Shown piece by piece: positions 53,639 to 63,954 of a stretch of 64,000 bases of DNA (the stretch's first letter is position 1; each line of letters begins with the position of its first letter). The translations under genes were made by a program, and so were the position numbers. The stretch spans positions 55,013 through 119,012 of the forward strand of contig JARGPH010000015.1 in the NCBI GenBank assembly GCA_029213065.1. Reading direction: 5' to 3'. Under the pieces are notes generated by a model. The model ran no database searches. It had not been told where the DNA came from and worked only from the letters and a program-made list of their open reading frames with translations. Source of the stretch: Verrucomicrobiales bacterium (GTDB lineage: Bacteria; Verrucomicrobiota; Verrucomicrobiia; Verrucomicrobiales; DEV007).

Positions 53639-53953
53639 TCAGGCTGAGAACTTCAGGCCCACCACCCCGAGAATGATCAGGGAAATGCTGATGAGCCGCC
53701 CCGGATTGGCCGGCTCTCCGAGAAGAATGATCCCGAAAATGACAGTCCCGACCGCGCCAATGCCCACCCAAACGCTGTAGGCGGTTCCCATCGGGAGTGT
53801 CTTCATCGCAATCGCCATGAGCCAGACACTGGCGGCCATTGAGAGAATCGTCCAGATCGACGGCCACAACTTCGTAAACCCGTCCGTATATTTCAGGCCG
53901 ATCGCCCAACCGACTTCAAACAAACCCGCTAAAAACAACAATACCCAGGCCAT
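53639..53953 (-). CDS. gdx: Guanidinium exporter, SMR family (Gdx/SugE)
   Basis: 104 residues, four membrane helices, a dual-topology small multidrug resistance protein. The core Glu13 in [26 protein letters not shown], which binds protons and substrate, is present, and LKYTDGF with the [26 protein letters not shown] block is the Gdx/SugE subtype rather than EmrE. Gdx exports guanidinium in exchange for protons. A guanidine-II riboswitch stands 20-67 bases upstream (53973-54020), which fits this subtype and shows control by guanidine. No kinase or carboxylase of guanidine metabolism is next to it. Confidence 0.92.
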   Translation of the reverse strand: MAWVLLFLAGLFEVGWAIGLKYTDGFTKLWPSIWTILSMAASVWLMAIAMKTLPMGTAYSVWVGIGAVGTVIFGIILLGEPANPGRLISISLIILGVVGLKFSA

Positions 53954-53972
53954 TCTGATTAATTTTGAGGAT

Positions 53973-54020
53973 GGGGTCGTCCCCGGTAATTAAGTCAGAA
54001 ACACAGGGTCGTCCCCGTGT
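53973..54020 (-). promoter_or_regulatory. Guanidine-II (mini-ykkC) riboswitch
   Basis: Read on the minus strand, two hairpins with the conserved ACGR loop stand in tandem. P1 (54001-54020): ACACGGGG-ACGA-CCCTGTGT, an eight-pair stem. P2 (53973-53984): GGGG-ACGA-CCCC. They are joined by 16 bases and P2 ends 19 bases before the gdx ATG at 53953. Guanidinium binds the two ACGR loops, which dock and expose the translation start. The match of structure, loops and target gene is strong. Confidence 0.9.
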
Positions 54021-54056
54021 TTGGTGATCGATTTTCGATCTGCTACGGTGTGACGT

Positions 54057-54125
54057 CCCGGTAGCCGTGCAACTTACACGAAGCAGGACGAAATCTACCG
54101 CTTTATTCATCCGATACCTACCGGG
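54057..54125. repeat. Inverted repeat upstream of the riboswitch
   Basis: CCCGGTAG (54057-54064) and CTACCGGG (54118-54125) are perfect complements 53 bases apart. On the minus strand a short run between them encodes nothing supported. It lies upstream of the gdx riboswitch and may frame a small element; its role is not clear. Confidence 0.35.
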
Positions 54126-54147
54126 GAGCCGCTCAGATCGATACGGA

Positions 54148-54203
54148 CCCGTTTCCCTCACCCCGTTTCCCTCACCCCGTTTCATTGTCACTCGACAATG
54201 AAA
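54148..54203 (+). repeat. 14-base tandem repeat and perfect hairpin
   Basis: CCCGTTTCCCTCAC is repeated exactly twice (54148-54175) and starts a third time. Just after it, TTTCATTGTC-ACTC-GACAATGAAA (54180-54203) is a perfect ten-pair stem with a four-base loop. No U-tract follows on either strand, so it is not an ordinary terminator. It lies between gdx and groL in a 288-base gene-free gap. Confidence 0.5.
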
Positions 54204-54241
54204 GAGTGCGCCACCTGAGACAGCCCTGCCAACCACAAAAA

Positions 54242-54269
54242 AAGCCGCCCTCATTTCTGAGAGCGGCTT
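54242..54269 (-). terminator. Terminator of groL
   Basis: On the minus strand AAGCCGCTCTC pairs with GAGGGCGGCTT through one mismatch around a short loop, followed by a run of seven U (the A-run at 54237-54243 on the plus strand). It stands 40 bases after the groL stop. Confidence 0.85.
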
Positions 54270-54308
54270 CTTTGAATTGTTTCCTGAAAGCAGGAAAGCG
54301 GTCTGATA

Positions 54309-55937
<1,629 letters not shown>

Positions 55938-56014
55938 AGTATTTTTTAGTTTTGTATTTTAGTAAATTTTCTCCTCTTTTGCCGGGGGCACCGTTGCCGG
56001 AGGCATCGAGGGTT

Positions 56015-56035
56015 CAACAGGGTTGGGTCAGTGAC
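56015..56035 (+). repeat. Motif C copy between groS and groL
   Basis: CAACAGGGTTGGGTCAGTGA lies in the groS-groL gap, and the next bases CTTAACCCCGTCAGGTCGTT form a partial inverted version. It resembles the copies at 1781 and 38020. Confidence 0.5.
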
Positions 56036-56052
56036 TTAACCCCGTCAGGTCG

Positions 56053-56346
56053 TTAGGAAATGATTCCGAGGATGTCGCTCTCGTTAACAAGAACGCACTC
56101 GTCGCCACCGATTTTAACTTCAGTGCCGCCATACTTGGAGATAAGCACTGTGTCGCCAACTTTGACGGAGAACTCAATGATCTCGCCTTCGTCGTTCTTT
56201 CCGTTGCCGAGGGCAACAACTTCAGCTTCCTGAGGCTTCTCCTTTGCAGTATCAGGGAGGAAGATTCCGCCTTCAGACTTCTGCTCATCGAGCTCAATTC
56301 GCTTTACGAGAACGCGTGTTCCCAGTGGGGTGATGTTACTAGCCAT
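56053..56346 (-). CDS. groS: Co-chaperonin GroES (10 kDa)
   Basis: 97 residues, the lid of the GroEL chamber. The family pattern is complete: [46 protein letters not shown] (with the mobile loop), [33 protein letters not shown]. It is the first gene of the groS-groL pair. Upstream (56347-56521) there is an ACCTAA tandem and the palindrome GGCGCTGCGCGCC near 56396, but no TTAGCACTC-N9-GAGTGCTAA. Confidence 0.97.
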   Translation of the reverse strand: MASNITPLGTRVLVKRIELDEQKSEGGIFLPDTAKEKPQEAEVVALGNGKNDEGEIIEFSVKVGDTVLISKYGGTEVKIGGDECVLVNESDILGIIS

Positions 56347-56521
56347 TGAATAGATATGGTTTGTTTTTTAGGTTTAGGTTAGGTTAAAAATAGTTGGCGC
56401 TGCGCGCCGTAAAAAGTGAAAAGTAAAAGGCCGGACAGGCTCTGAGTGTTGAGTTCAAAGGAGAAGTCGGGAGTCACCTGCTGAGGATTCTCTCTACTCC
56501 CTGCCTTCTCCTCTCTACTGC

Positions 56522-58480
56522 TTAAGATTTCTCTTCGTCGACTTCTTCGAACTCAGCGTCGACCACATTGCCTTTCGCGGCTTTGGGCTCGTCTGAGTCT
56601 TCGTCATCAGCAGGTGCTCCTCCCGCAGCAGCGGCTGCTGCAGCGGCGGCGGCGGGATCTCCTCCGGCGGCCTGTTGAGCGGAAGCTGCGAGTTCAGAGA
56701 ACTTGGCCTGGAGCGCATCCGTTGCCGATTTGATCTGCTCGGTGTCATCCGCTTTGATCGCCTCTTCAACGTTCACAACAGCACTTTCGATGTCCGCTTT
56801 CGCGTCTTCGGGAAGCTGCTCGCCGAGCTCTTCGACTTGCTTGCGAACCGTGTAAACGGCGTTGTCGGCAAGGTTACGCACTTCGATTCCCTCCATGCGC
56901 TCTTTGTCCTCCTCGGCAAATTTCTCAGCATCCTGCTTCGCTTTTTCGATTTCCTCATCGGAAAGACCGCTGGATCCTTCGATTGAGATCTTCTGCTCTT
57001 TACCACTGTCTTTATCCTTCGCGGAAACGCTGAGGATACCGTTGCGGTCGATGTCAAAAGTCACTTCGATCTGTGGCAAGCCACGAGCGGCAGGTTTGAT
57101 CCCGTCGAGACGGAAGTTACCGAGCACCTTGTTGTCTGAAACAAGCTTCCGCTCACCCTGGCAAACCACGATGTCCACGGATGGCTGATTATCAGCAGCG
57201 GTCGAGAAAACCTGAGACTTCTTCGCCGGGATCGTCGTGTTACGCTCGATCATCGGAGTCGCGATTCCACCCATCGTTTCGATGGAAAGTGAAAGCGGAG
57301 TCACATCGAGGAGAACCACATCACCGAGTGAAGGGTCTTTGGAAAGAACGCCACCCTGAATCGCCGCACCGATCGCAACCACTTCGTCAGGGTTCACCCC
57401 CTGGTGAGGATCTTTTCCTGCAAGCTTCTTGGCAGTCTCAATGACTTTAGGCATACGGGTCATACCACCGACAAGAACGAGCTCGTCGATTTCACCGGCA
57501 CTGACACCAGCTTCTTTAAGACAGGCATTAACAGGACCTTTGGTGCGCTCGAAGAGATGATCCGTCATCTGCTCCAGCTGTGAACGCTTCAAGGTCTGCT
57601 GAATGTGCTTCGGTCCGCTCTGATCAGCAGTAACGAAAGGAAGGTTAATCTCATAACTCTGTGAAGATGAGAGAGCAATCTTCGCTTTCTCCGCTTCTTC
57701 CTTAATACGCTGGAGCGCATCCGGCTGACCATTGAGGTCGATACCGCTCTCCTTTTTGAATTCTTCGACGATCCACTTGATGATCGTGTTGTCCCAGTCA
57801 TCACCACCGAGCTGAGTGTCCCCGTCCGTGGCAAGCACTTCGAAGAAACCCTCGTCGATTTCGAGAACCGAGATATCAAAGGTTCCACCACCGAGGTCGT
57901 AAACCGCGATCTTCTCTTCGCCTTCTTTCTCAAGACCGTAGGCAAGCGCCGCAGCGGTTGGCTCATTCACGATACGCTTCACGTCGAGACCTGCGATTTC
58001 ACCGGCCGCTTTCGTTGCGTTACGCTGTGAGTCATTAAAGTAAGCCGGGACCGTGATAACCGCTTCCGTGATGGTTTCGCCGAGCTTGGCTTCCGCGTCG
58101 GCTTTAAGTTTGCCGAGAACCATCGCAGCGATTTCCTGCGGGCTGTAGATTTTCTTTTCTCCGCCAACTTCGACCTCGATGTGAGCGTCGCCGTTTTTGG
58201 AATCAACAATCTTGTAGGGAGTGTTTTTCTCCTCTTCTGACAGCTCGCTGAATTTACGACCGATAAGACGCTTTGCTGAAAAGATCGTGTTGCTTGGATT
58301 GGTGATCGCCTGGCGTTTTGCAGCCTGACCAACAAGTCGTTCGCCGTCTTTTCCGAAGGCAACAACGGATGGAGTGGTGCGGGCACCTTCTGCATTTTCG
58401 AGAACAACTGGCTGTCCGCCTTCCATGACAGACATACACGAATTCGTCGTTCCAAGGTCGATTCCTAAAATTTTACTCAT
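56522..58480 (-). CDS. dnaK: Chaperone protein DnaK (Hsp70)
   Basis: 652 residues. ATPase domain: [19 protein letters not shown] (start), [37 protein letters not shown]. Substrate domain from about 390 ([29 protein letters not shown]). A helical lid and an Ala/Gly-rich tail ending [13 protein letters not shown] close it. A good Shine-Dalgarno site (AAGGAAAA) precedes the ATG, unlike most genes here. No dnaJ or grpE adjoins it. The 5' leader has a GTCCGG/CCGGAC hairpin at 58523-58557 and phased repeats further up. Confidence 0.98.
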   Translation of the reverse strand: MSKILGIDLGTTNSCMSVMEGGQPVVLENAEGARTTPSVVAFGKDGERLVGQAAKRQAITNPSNTIFSAKRLIGRKFSELSEEEKNTPYKIVDSKNGDAHIEVEVGGEKKIYSPQEIAAMVLGKLKADAEAKLGETITEAVITVPAYFNDSQRNATKAAGEIAGLDVKRIVNEPTAAALAYGLEKEGEEKIAVYDLGGGTFDISVLEIDEGFFEVLATDGDTQLGGDDWDNTIIKWIVEEFKKESGIDLNGQPDALQRIKEEAEKAKIALSSSQSYEINLPFVTADQSGPKHIQQTLKRSQLEQMTDHLFERTKGPVNACLKEAGVSAGEIDELVLVGGMTRMPKVIETAKKLAGKDPHQGVNPDEVVAIGAAIQGGVLSKDPSLGDVVLLDVTPLSLSIETMGGIATPMIERNTTIPAKKSQVFSTAADNQPSVDIVVCQGERKLVSDNKVLGNFRLDGIKPAARGLPQIEVTFDIDRNGILSVSAKDKDSGKEQKISIEGSSGLSDEEIEKAKQDAEKFAEEDKERMEGIEVRNLADNAVYTVRKQVEELGEQLPEDAKADIESAVVNVEEAIKADDTEQIKSATDALQAKFSELAASAQQAAGGDPAAAAAAAAAAGGAPADDEDSDEPKAAKGNVVDAEFEEVDEEKS

Positions 58481-58522
58481 ACTGTTTTCCTTTCTCTAAA
58501 GTGGTTGGAGGTATTTTGGTTT

Positions 58523-58557
58523 GTCCGGTCTAAGCGCAATGCACGTGCCATCCGGAC
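58523..58557 (-). promoter_or_regulatory. Stem-loop in the dnaK leader
   Basis: GTCCGG (58552-58557 on the minus strand side) and CCGGAC (58523-58528) can pair around a GC-rich 23-base loop that itself contains GCACGTGC. The hairpin stands 43 bases before the dnaK ATG in the mRNA. A role in heat-dependent translation or mRNA stability is possible but unproven. Confidence 0.35.
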
Positions 58558-58623
58558 CCAATAACTCACAACCAATTCAAGCTTACGGACTTGCACACAA
58601 ACCAATTAAGCCAACATCTCAAA

Positions 58624-58675
58624 AAATCGGCTAAAATAGTGCCAAATCGGCACAGTAGCGCCAAAATGGAGCGCC
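58624..58675 (-). promoter_or_regulatory. Phased repeats upstream of dnaK (possible operator)
   Basis: AAATCGGC occurs at 58624-58631 and 58644-58651, and AAAATGG at 58663-58669, each about 20 bases apart, that is two turns of DNA. The second and third are each led by a G(T/C)GCC. Within this, GTGCCAAATCGGCAC (58639-58653) is also a palindrome. The arrangement is unlike CIRCE and may bind an unknown heat-shock regulator. The 480-base gap 58481-58960 holds this, the leader hairpin and the promoter of the operon that follows; no gene is seen in it. Confidence 0.4.
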
Positions 58676-58892
58676 TTAGTGTCACTTTCCCTGCTATTTC
58701 GATTCAGCTGCCTTCAGGAAACAGAGGAATTCCAAATCGAACTGAATATCTCCATACCTACCACTCACCGCTGAAGAGGTAGGGACCTGCGGCCTCGCGG
58801 GTCCAGATTCCATGTCCCGCCCCGTTCGAATCGACATTCACACTGCGATTTGTCTATAGCGAGCGAAGTGTTGAAAGAAGGTGGAAAATGGC

Positions 58893-58921
58893 TTGTCCAC
58901 TTGATAGCAGAATGTGATAAC
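58893..58921 (+). promoter_or_regulatory. Candidate sigma70 promoter of the MoxR operon
   Basis: TTGTCC (58893-58898) and GATAAC (58916-58921) are 17 bases apart, a sigma70-like pair, 40 bases before the ATG at 58961. It favours the start at 58961 over the earlier, weaker ones. Confidence 0.45.
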
Positions 58922-58960
58922 GCTAGACTCCGATACGACTCCGTTCCCGCTTTCCGCCCG

Positions 58961-59602
58961 ATGATTTCCCACTTTTTCAGCACCTTGTTTGCAAGCGGGA
59001 TTCCCGAGATCACTCCGCCCGAAGGCAAACTCCTCCCCGCCATTCTCGCCGCGGGAACCAGCCCTGAAGAGGAACGAGCGCTGATCCACCTGTTGAGCCT
59101 ACGATTTGAGATTGATTCGCTTTCCCTTCCCGGTTCGCCCCTACCGTTTCATCCCCGCGCGGCACTTTGGGGCGCACTTCACTTATTCCGCGCTTCCTGT
59201 TTTTTCTCATTTCGCGAGATTGTCGATGCCGAGGTCGAACGTGGGCTTTCTACTTCGCCGCTGCCGGATCCGCAGAATCCGGAATCACATTTCTCCGCCG
59301 ATCTGGCTCTAAAGTACCTTCCGGACCTCTACCAAATGGCTCTGCGCGTCAGCGAAGACGATATCCTTGTCACTCAGGTCAAACACCTCGCCAGTTCAGC
59401 CCCCCTTTCCTCGGCGGGAATCCCCGCCACTGTCGCGATCGCTTCACCGGTCCGAACGCATCCGGGGCTGGCGAACTTACTCGTCGAGCGCGCGATCAGA
59501 AGTCAGAGCCGGGAACTCCTCGAAGAGAGCCCGTTTCGGCAGATTGCGCGGGAAAAACTAGGTATCTATCCTGCTGAAATGACGCGGGGCCTTCTCTCAT
59601 AA
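58961..59602 (+). CDS. First gene of the MoxR ternary system (bpX0-like candidate)
   Basis: 213 residues from the ATG at 58961 (MISHFFSTLFASGIPEITPPEGKLLPAILAAG). An upstream TTG (58850) or GTG (58868) would extend it into promoter DNA and is not favoured. The protein is helical with conserved-looking blocks FHPRAALWGALHLFRASCFFSFREI and SPVRTHPGLANLLVERAIRSQ. No catalytic motif is visible. Its position just before a MoxR ATPase and the coupled genes after it match the component called bpX0 in MoxR-vWA-beta-propeller systems; that naming is an inference. It ends 16 bases before moxR. Confidence 0.6.
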   Translation: MISHFFSTLFASGIPEITPPEGKLLPAILAAGTSPEEERALIHLLSLRFEIDSLSLPGSPLPFHPRAALWGALHLFRASCFFSFREIVDAEVERGLSTSPLPDPQNPESHFSADLALKYLPDLYQMALRVSEDDILVTQVKHLASSAPLSSAGIPATVAIASPVRTHPGLANLLVERAIRSQSRELLEESPFRQIAREKLGIYPAEMTRGLLS

Positions 59603-59618
59603 TTTCTCTATTTTTTTC

Positions 59619-60752
59619 ATGAACATTGAATCCATTAAAGCTGCCGCCGAACGCCTTCGGGACGAAGTTACGGGACCGATGAAAGCATCATTCGTCGGAA
59701 AAGATGAAATCATCGACCTGCTCAGCGTCTGCGTTGCGGCGAGGGAAAACCTCTTTCTTCACGGCCCTCCCGGCACCGCTAAAAGCGCGCTCGTCCATTC
59801 ATTTGCCGGAAAAATTCAGGGACGCACCTTCGATTATCTCCTCTCGCGATTCACAGAGCCGAATGAGCTTTTCGGCCCGTTTGATATCAGAAAACTACGT
59901 GAAGGAGATCTCGTCACGAACACCGAGGGCATGCTGCCGGAGGCTGACATTGTTTTCCTCGATGAATTACTCAACGCTAACAGCGCGATTCTCAACAGCC
60001 TCCTAATGGCGCTGAACGAACGGGTCTTCCGCCGAGGTCGCGAGACCCGTCAGATTCCCGCGCTGTTTTTTGTGGGAGCCAGCAACCACCTTCCCGAAGA
60101 CGAAGCTCTCGGAGCACTCTTTGACCGTTTTCTCCTCCGTGTCCGCTGCGGCCCTGTCCCCGATGAACAACTCGGCGAAGTGCTCACGGCCGGTTGGAAT
60201 TTGGAAAAGGCCGCTCAAATTGAGTCGACGATGCAGGCCGACGATCTACGAACCTTTCAGAATGCGATTCGGGAAGTCGACCTTGAACCGACACGGGAAG
60301 CTTACATTGATCTCGTGAAGAAACTTCGCCTCGCCGGCATCGAAGTTTCCGACCGTCGTGCCGTGAGGCTGCAGCGGGTCGTTGCCGCGAGCGCACTGGT
60401 TTCGGGCCGACTTGAAGCTCGAATCTCAGACCTCTGGATTTTCCGCCACATCTGGGACCGTGAGGAGCAGGTCGAAGTAATCGAGTCCATTGTTTCGTCC
60501 GCCCTTCAGCAGGCGGAACCACAGGAAGGCGATCATGATCAGGCATTCAAGCAATCCGCCCCCGATCCTGAAGCCCTCTTACTCGGGCTCGAGCAGATCG
60601 AAGCAATGATCAATGCCGGTGAGAACGGCCTCGCCGCAGCCGACGAACTCCGCAGCCTCAGCAGTCGCATAGAGTGGCTTCCTGACGCCCCCGGAAAAAT
60701 AGCGCTCGAAACCAAACGCAACGAATTGTGGGAGAAACTCGAACAGAATTGA
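59619..60752 (+). CDS. MoxR-family AAA+ ATPase
   Basis: 377 residues. Walker A LHGPPGTAKSALVHSF (GPPGTAKS at 49-56), Walker B IVFLDELLNANSAILNSLLMALNERVF (LDE at 114-116), sensor 1 ASNHLP and the arginine-finger region ALFDRFLLRVRCG identify the RavA-like branch of MoxR ATPases. These are molecular remodelling engines that work with a vWA protein. A helical C-terminal part (about 280-377) is probably the lid extension. The gene order around it and the coupled stops and starts downstream place it as the motor of the ternary system. The next gene starts inside its stop codon. Confidence 0.92.
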   Translation: MNIESIKAAAERLRDEVTGPMKASFVGKDEIIDLLSVCVAARENLFLHGPPGTAKSALVHSFAGKIQGRTFDYLLSRFTEPNELFGPFDIRKLREGDLVTNTEGMLPEADIVFLDELLNANSAILNSLLMALNERVFRRGRETRQIPALFFVGASNHLPEDEALGALFDRFLLRVRCGPVPDEQLGEVLTAGWNLEKAAQIESTMQADDLRTFQNAIREVDLEPTREAYIDLVKKLRLAGIEVSDRRAVRLQRVVAASALVSGRLEARISDLWIFRHIWDREEQVEVIESIVSSALQQAEPQEGDHDQAFKQSAPDPEALLLGLEQIEAMINAGENGLAAADELRSLSSRIEWLPDAPGKIALETKRNELWEKLEQN

Positions 60753-61489
60753 GCGGCGACTTTCCCTTTCTCGTCGGGCTGTTGTCCTCGTCTGAGTGCG
60801 AAGCGCTCGCGAATCATCGCGGCCGGACCGATTGGGAAACTGCCGACGCGGGAGAAAACGGCGAGCAGCGCTGGCTGCGAATTCCCTCGCACGATGAGGA
60901 AATTTTCGCGTATCTCCCACTTCTCGGAAGATGGAGGGCCGACGCTTCTCTAAGGCTATTTAAAGAAGGCCATCGCGTTCCTGAAAACGACCTTCAGTCA
61001 CTGAACTGGGAACCTCTCGCCAAAGTGCTCACGCTCCTTCCCCCGCCGCTGAATGCGCCTGCAATCCCCCCGTTTCCTATCGGCTTCGGCCTTGTGAGAA
61101 ATGATGACTTTCAGGAGCCGACCGCGCTTCTCTGCTCTTGGGATTCATTGGCGGAATGGTGCGACCGGGCACTCGCGCCGAGGATCGAGTGCCTGCGCTT
61201 TGCACTTTCATCGGAGGGCACGGCCATCGTCGCGGGCGCGCCGCTCCCCGCGATTCAAGGCGCAAGTTTTTACCGCAACGGAGACCTTTGGGTTCCGACA
61301 GGATTCAAATTGCCCGACTTTACCTGGCCTGAACTGGTAGAGGAAGCTCTCGACCTGCAGGACGGAGAAACCGCTCTCATTTTGGAAAACGGCGACTTCG
61401 ATGTGATCGCTTCCGCCCATTGGATCAATGCAACGCGGGCTACGATTCGCCTCAATGCGAAAGACAGCCAAGAGGAGGGCTCGCTATGA
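60749..61489 (+). CDS. MoxR ternary-system accessory protein
   Basis: 246 residues from TTG at 60749, whose bases overlap the moxR stop (TTGA). An alternative GTG at 60728 would overlap moxR further. The protein is mixed alpha/beta with Trp-rich patches (LLCSWDSLAEWCDRAL, FYRNGDLWVPTGFKLPDFTWPELVEEAL) and has no enzyme motif. It fits the small bpX-type component that follows MoxR in these operons, though the family cannot be assigned from sequence by eye. It ends four bases inside the next gene (ATGA). Confidence 0.65.
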   Translation: MSGDFPFLVGLLSSSECEALANHRGRTDWETADAGENGEQRWLRIPSHDEEIFAYLPLLGRWRADASLRLFKEGHRVPENDLQSLNWEPLAKVLTLLPPPLNAPAIPPFPIGFGLVRNDDFQEPTALLCSWDSLAEWCDRALAPRIECLRFALSSEGTAIVAGAPLPAIQGASFYRNGDLWVPTGFKLPDFTWPELVEEALDLQDGETALILENGDFDVIASAHWINATRATIRLNAKDSQEEGSL

Positions 61490-63954
61490 GCATTCAGACG
61501 CGCACGATCTACTACGCAACGCCACCGGACGACTACTTCTGGCGTTGGAGTGAGACCTATGACGCAGCGGAATGGCGAAACGGAAAAACCTGCACACTCT
61601 GGGCCGAGCTTCAGCCTATCCTCTCTTATTTTAGCGAAAACGGGGGCATCCCTCCGCTGGGCTCCATCATCCTGATCCTCGCAGCGTGCCGCGAGGATTG
61701 GGACGACTCAGAATCGGAGCTCGTGGCATGGCTTAGCAACGCTCACGGCAGCGGTGGTATATCCAACACGAGCCGCTCGATGATGAGGCATCTGTCCGAT
61801 GGGCTCAGTCTCGTTAACCAACTCCCCGCTGAACTGCGAAAATACTTTGTCGCGAAAGTGGCTCTCATTACCTTCATTTTTGAAGAAAGCCCTCAGCGCT
61901 TGTCGCCGGAAGAATCTGAGGTCGTTCTCGCCGAACTTACCGAACTGGGCCCCTCTTGCCTCCAATTGGCTCAACCCGATCTCACCGGCGTACCTCGCTT
62001 TCATCGCGACGCGAAAGCCATCAAAAAAGCACTCGAACATGAAACTGTCGAATCTCTCGAGAGTGTGCTTCGCACCGGGATTGATTTATCCCATCTCGAA
62101 GAACCGGATCTGGAGCTGGAAATCAAAGAGCAGCGACAGGCCGGAACTCTCCTTGAAGAATTGCAGCGACTGAAAGGTGACTTCGCGGTTCTTTCCGGAG
62201 TCGCAGAGCGGGCCATCGCGATGATCCATTTCCCCGGAGCGCTTCAACAACCTGATGAACTGCCGATCGGAGGCGTCGCCGACATCACCAATCGCGGCTC
62301 GATCGAACGACTTCTCCCGGCTGAAATGGCCTGGGACGATCTCACTCTCGCAGTGCGCCTCATTCACGGTGAAGCCCTCTACTTTCGTCGCGAAATCCCG
62401 CCACAGGAATCGCCTCGTAAAAGCGCCGTCTTTCTGGATCGCGGCCTGCGTATCTGGGGAGCGAGCCGGCTTCTCACCACAGGCATTGCCCTGGGAATCA
62501 CCCAACAAGCGAGATGGAAAACCAACGATCTCGAAGTCTATTCAGCGGCGCAGGCAGGTTGGAGTGAGCTGGATCTCTCAAGCGTCGATTCAATTCGCAA
62601 CGTTCTCAGTGAGCTTGTCCCACTCCCCGGCCCCTCCCATTCTCTGCGCTCCTGGTGGGAAGCTTCTGAAGAAACGATCACCGGCGATCTCATTTTCATT
62701 ACGATTCCCGAGCATCGCGATACAACGGAATGCGCACAGCTACTCAGCGAAATCAGCCGGGACCTTCACGGGGCGGATCGCCATCTCCACGTCATCGCGA
62801 TTGATCGCGACGGCAATCTTGAGATGGATGTCTGGATGCCTCGCGGCCGCAAGAAAGGCTTTCGCGGACAAATTGAATGGGAAGACCTCATTCAAAAGAA
62901 AGAAGAGCCGAAGCGCAAATCCCGCAAAGTCGTTCGCCCTGAGACGGAACCCGAAGCGAGCTATCCCATGTATCGTCTCGACATTCCGCCCTTCTATTTC
63001 CCTGAAAACCCACATTACCAGCGAGCGACAACCAAGGTCAACTCGGGGATCGTCGGGATGGGATCGGACCAGCGTATCTTCCGCTGGCAGCAGGCAGGAG
63101 TCGGAGCACGCGAACTGGTTCCACACGCCCCCGGAACGCAACATTGGGTCGTTAATGAAGACTCTGAACCGTTTCTCGTCGCAGGAATGGGCGCCGGACA
63201 GCCGGTTAAGCTTTTCCGGATTATAGCGGGAGAACTGAAAGAGATCGCGATGGAGAAATCCCGGCACGCTTTTCCACGGGAAGTGACGATTTCGGGCGGG
63301 GCGCTCATTCTCGCTTACTCCGATTTCGTTGAAGCATTCTCCATCGAGACGGGCACACTGATCACTAACAAAGCCATCCCAGGTCTCCCGACGAGACCGC
63401 TGCTCCGCTTCGACGGCAATGAGATCGAGGTCACCTCTCTGGCCCCCTCAGATCCTTATACCGATCTCATTCGACACGAAGACCACAACACCGATTGGGG
63501 GCCACGCCTCAATCCCGTAGCGATCAAATACCATGACGGGCTCATTATTTACTGTGATGAGCATGCCTTCAGCTTCGAGTTCGATTTTCTTCGCTGGGTG
63601 AATTTTGCGACGAACAACACCGCTCAGAAGGCCGCGATAGAAGATAATTTCGAAACTCTCGAGTTTGACGCCAAGGAAGGGATTGCTTTCAACGAGAAAG
63701 AACTCTCCAAAGATGTCGTCGCCCTTCACGACTCGCGGGGCATACTCCACTTGCGAAGCACTCGCGCGAAGAATCCGGTCTGCCTCAGCTTTCTTCTCAT
63801 GAGCGGAAAAACCGCGGTATGGGACTCTGAACTGGGACTGCTCTCCCACGACCAAACTCTCCTCGGGTTGAATGGCAAACCAGCGAGCAAAGTTCAAATG
63901 CGACAATTTCAGAACAAATTTGATGAGCTTTTCGGAAAGGTGATTTTCAAATGA
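61486..63954 (+). CDS. Large MoxR ternary-system protein with beta-propeller half (bpX-type)
   Basis: 822 residues from the ATG at 61486, which has a good Shine-Dalgarno site (AGGAGG at 61473-61478) and overlaps the preceding stop. N-terminal part (about 1-280): IYYATPPDDYFWRWSETYDAAEWRNGKTCTLWAELQPILSYFSENGGIPPLGSIILILAACREDW, then helices. The C-terminal half (about 500-822) has repeated beta strands (HWVVNEDSEPFLVAGMGAGQPVKLFRIIAG, GGALILAYSDFVEAFSIETG, LIIYCDEHAFSFEFDFLRWVNFA) that suit a propeller. A classical N-domain plus propeller in this position is the hallmark of the MoxR-vWA-beta-propeller systems. It ends overlapping the next gene (ATGA). Confidence 0.7.
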   Translation: MSIQTRTIYYATPPDDYFWRWSETYDAAEWRNGKTCTLWAELQPILSYFSENGGIPPLGSIILILAACREDWDDSESELVAWLSNAHGSGGISNTSRSMMRHLSDGLSLVNQLPAELRKYFVAKVALITFIFEESPQRLSPEESEVVLAELTELGPSCLQLAQPDLTGVPRFHRDAKAIKKALEHETVESLESVLRTGIDLSHLEEPDLELEIKEQRQAGTLLEELQRLKGDFAVLSGVAERAIAMIHFPGALQQPDELPIGGVADITNRGSIERLLPAEMAWDDLTLAVRLIHGEALYFRREIPPQESPRKSAVFLDRGLRIWGASRLLTTGIALGITQQARWKTNDLEVYSAAQAGWSELDLSSVDSIRNVLSELVPLPGPSHSLRSWWEASEETITGDLIFITIPEHRDTTECAQLLSEISRDLHGADRHLHVIAIDRDGNLEMDVWMPRGRKKGFRGQIEWEDLIQKKEEPKRKSRKVVRPETEPEASYPMYRLDIPPFYFPENPHYQRATTKVNSGIVGMGSDQRIFRWQQAGVGARELVPHAPGTQHWVVNEDSEPFLVAGMGAGQPVKLFRIIAGELKEIAMEKSRHAFPREVTISGGALILAYSDFVEAFSIETGTLITNKAIPGLPTRPLLRFDGNEIEVTSLAPSDPYTDLIRHEDHNTDWGPRLNPVAIKYHDGLIIYCDEHAFSFEFDFLRWVNFATNNTAQKAAIEDNFETLEFDAKEGIAFNEKELSKDVVALHDSRGILHLRSTRAKNPVCLSFLLMSGKTAVWDSELGLLSHDQTLLGLNGKPASKVQMRQFQNKFDELFGKVIFK

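Noticed and set aside
53502-53909. A second minus-strand frame across gdx
   Set aside because: gdx has the conserved Glu13 and full SMR pattern in its own frame; the alternative is Gly/Arg-rich and lacks membrane helices.
56347-56521. CIRCE operator before groS
   Set aside because: No TTAGCACTC-N9-GAGTGCTAA or close relative is present; only a GGCGC/GCGCC palindrome and an ACCTAA tandem are seen.
58850-58960. An upstream TTG or GTG start for the first gene of the MoxR operon
   Set aside because: A sigma70-like promoter (58893-58921) lies within that stretch, so the ATG at 58961 is preferred.
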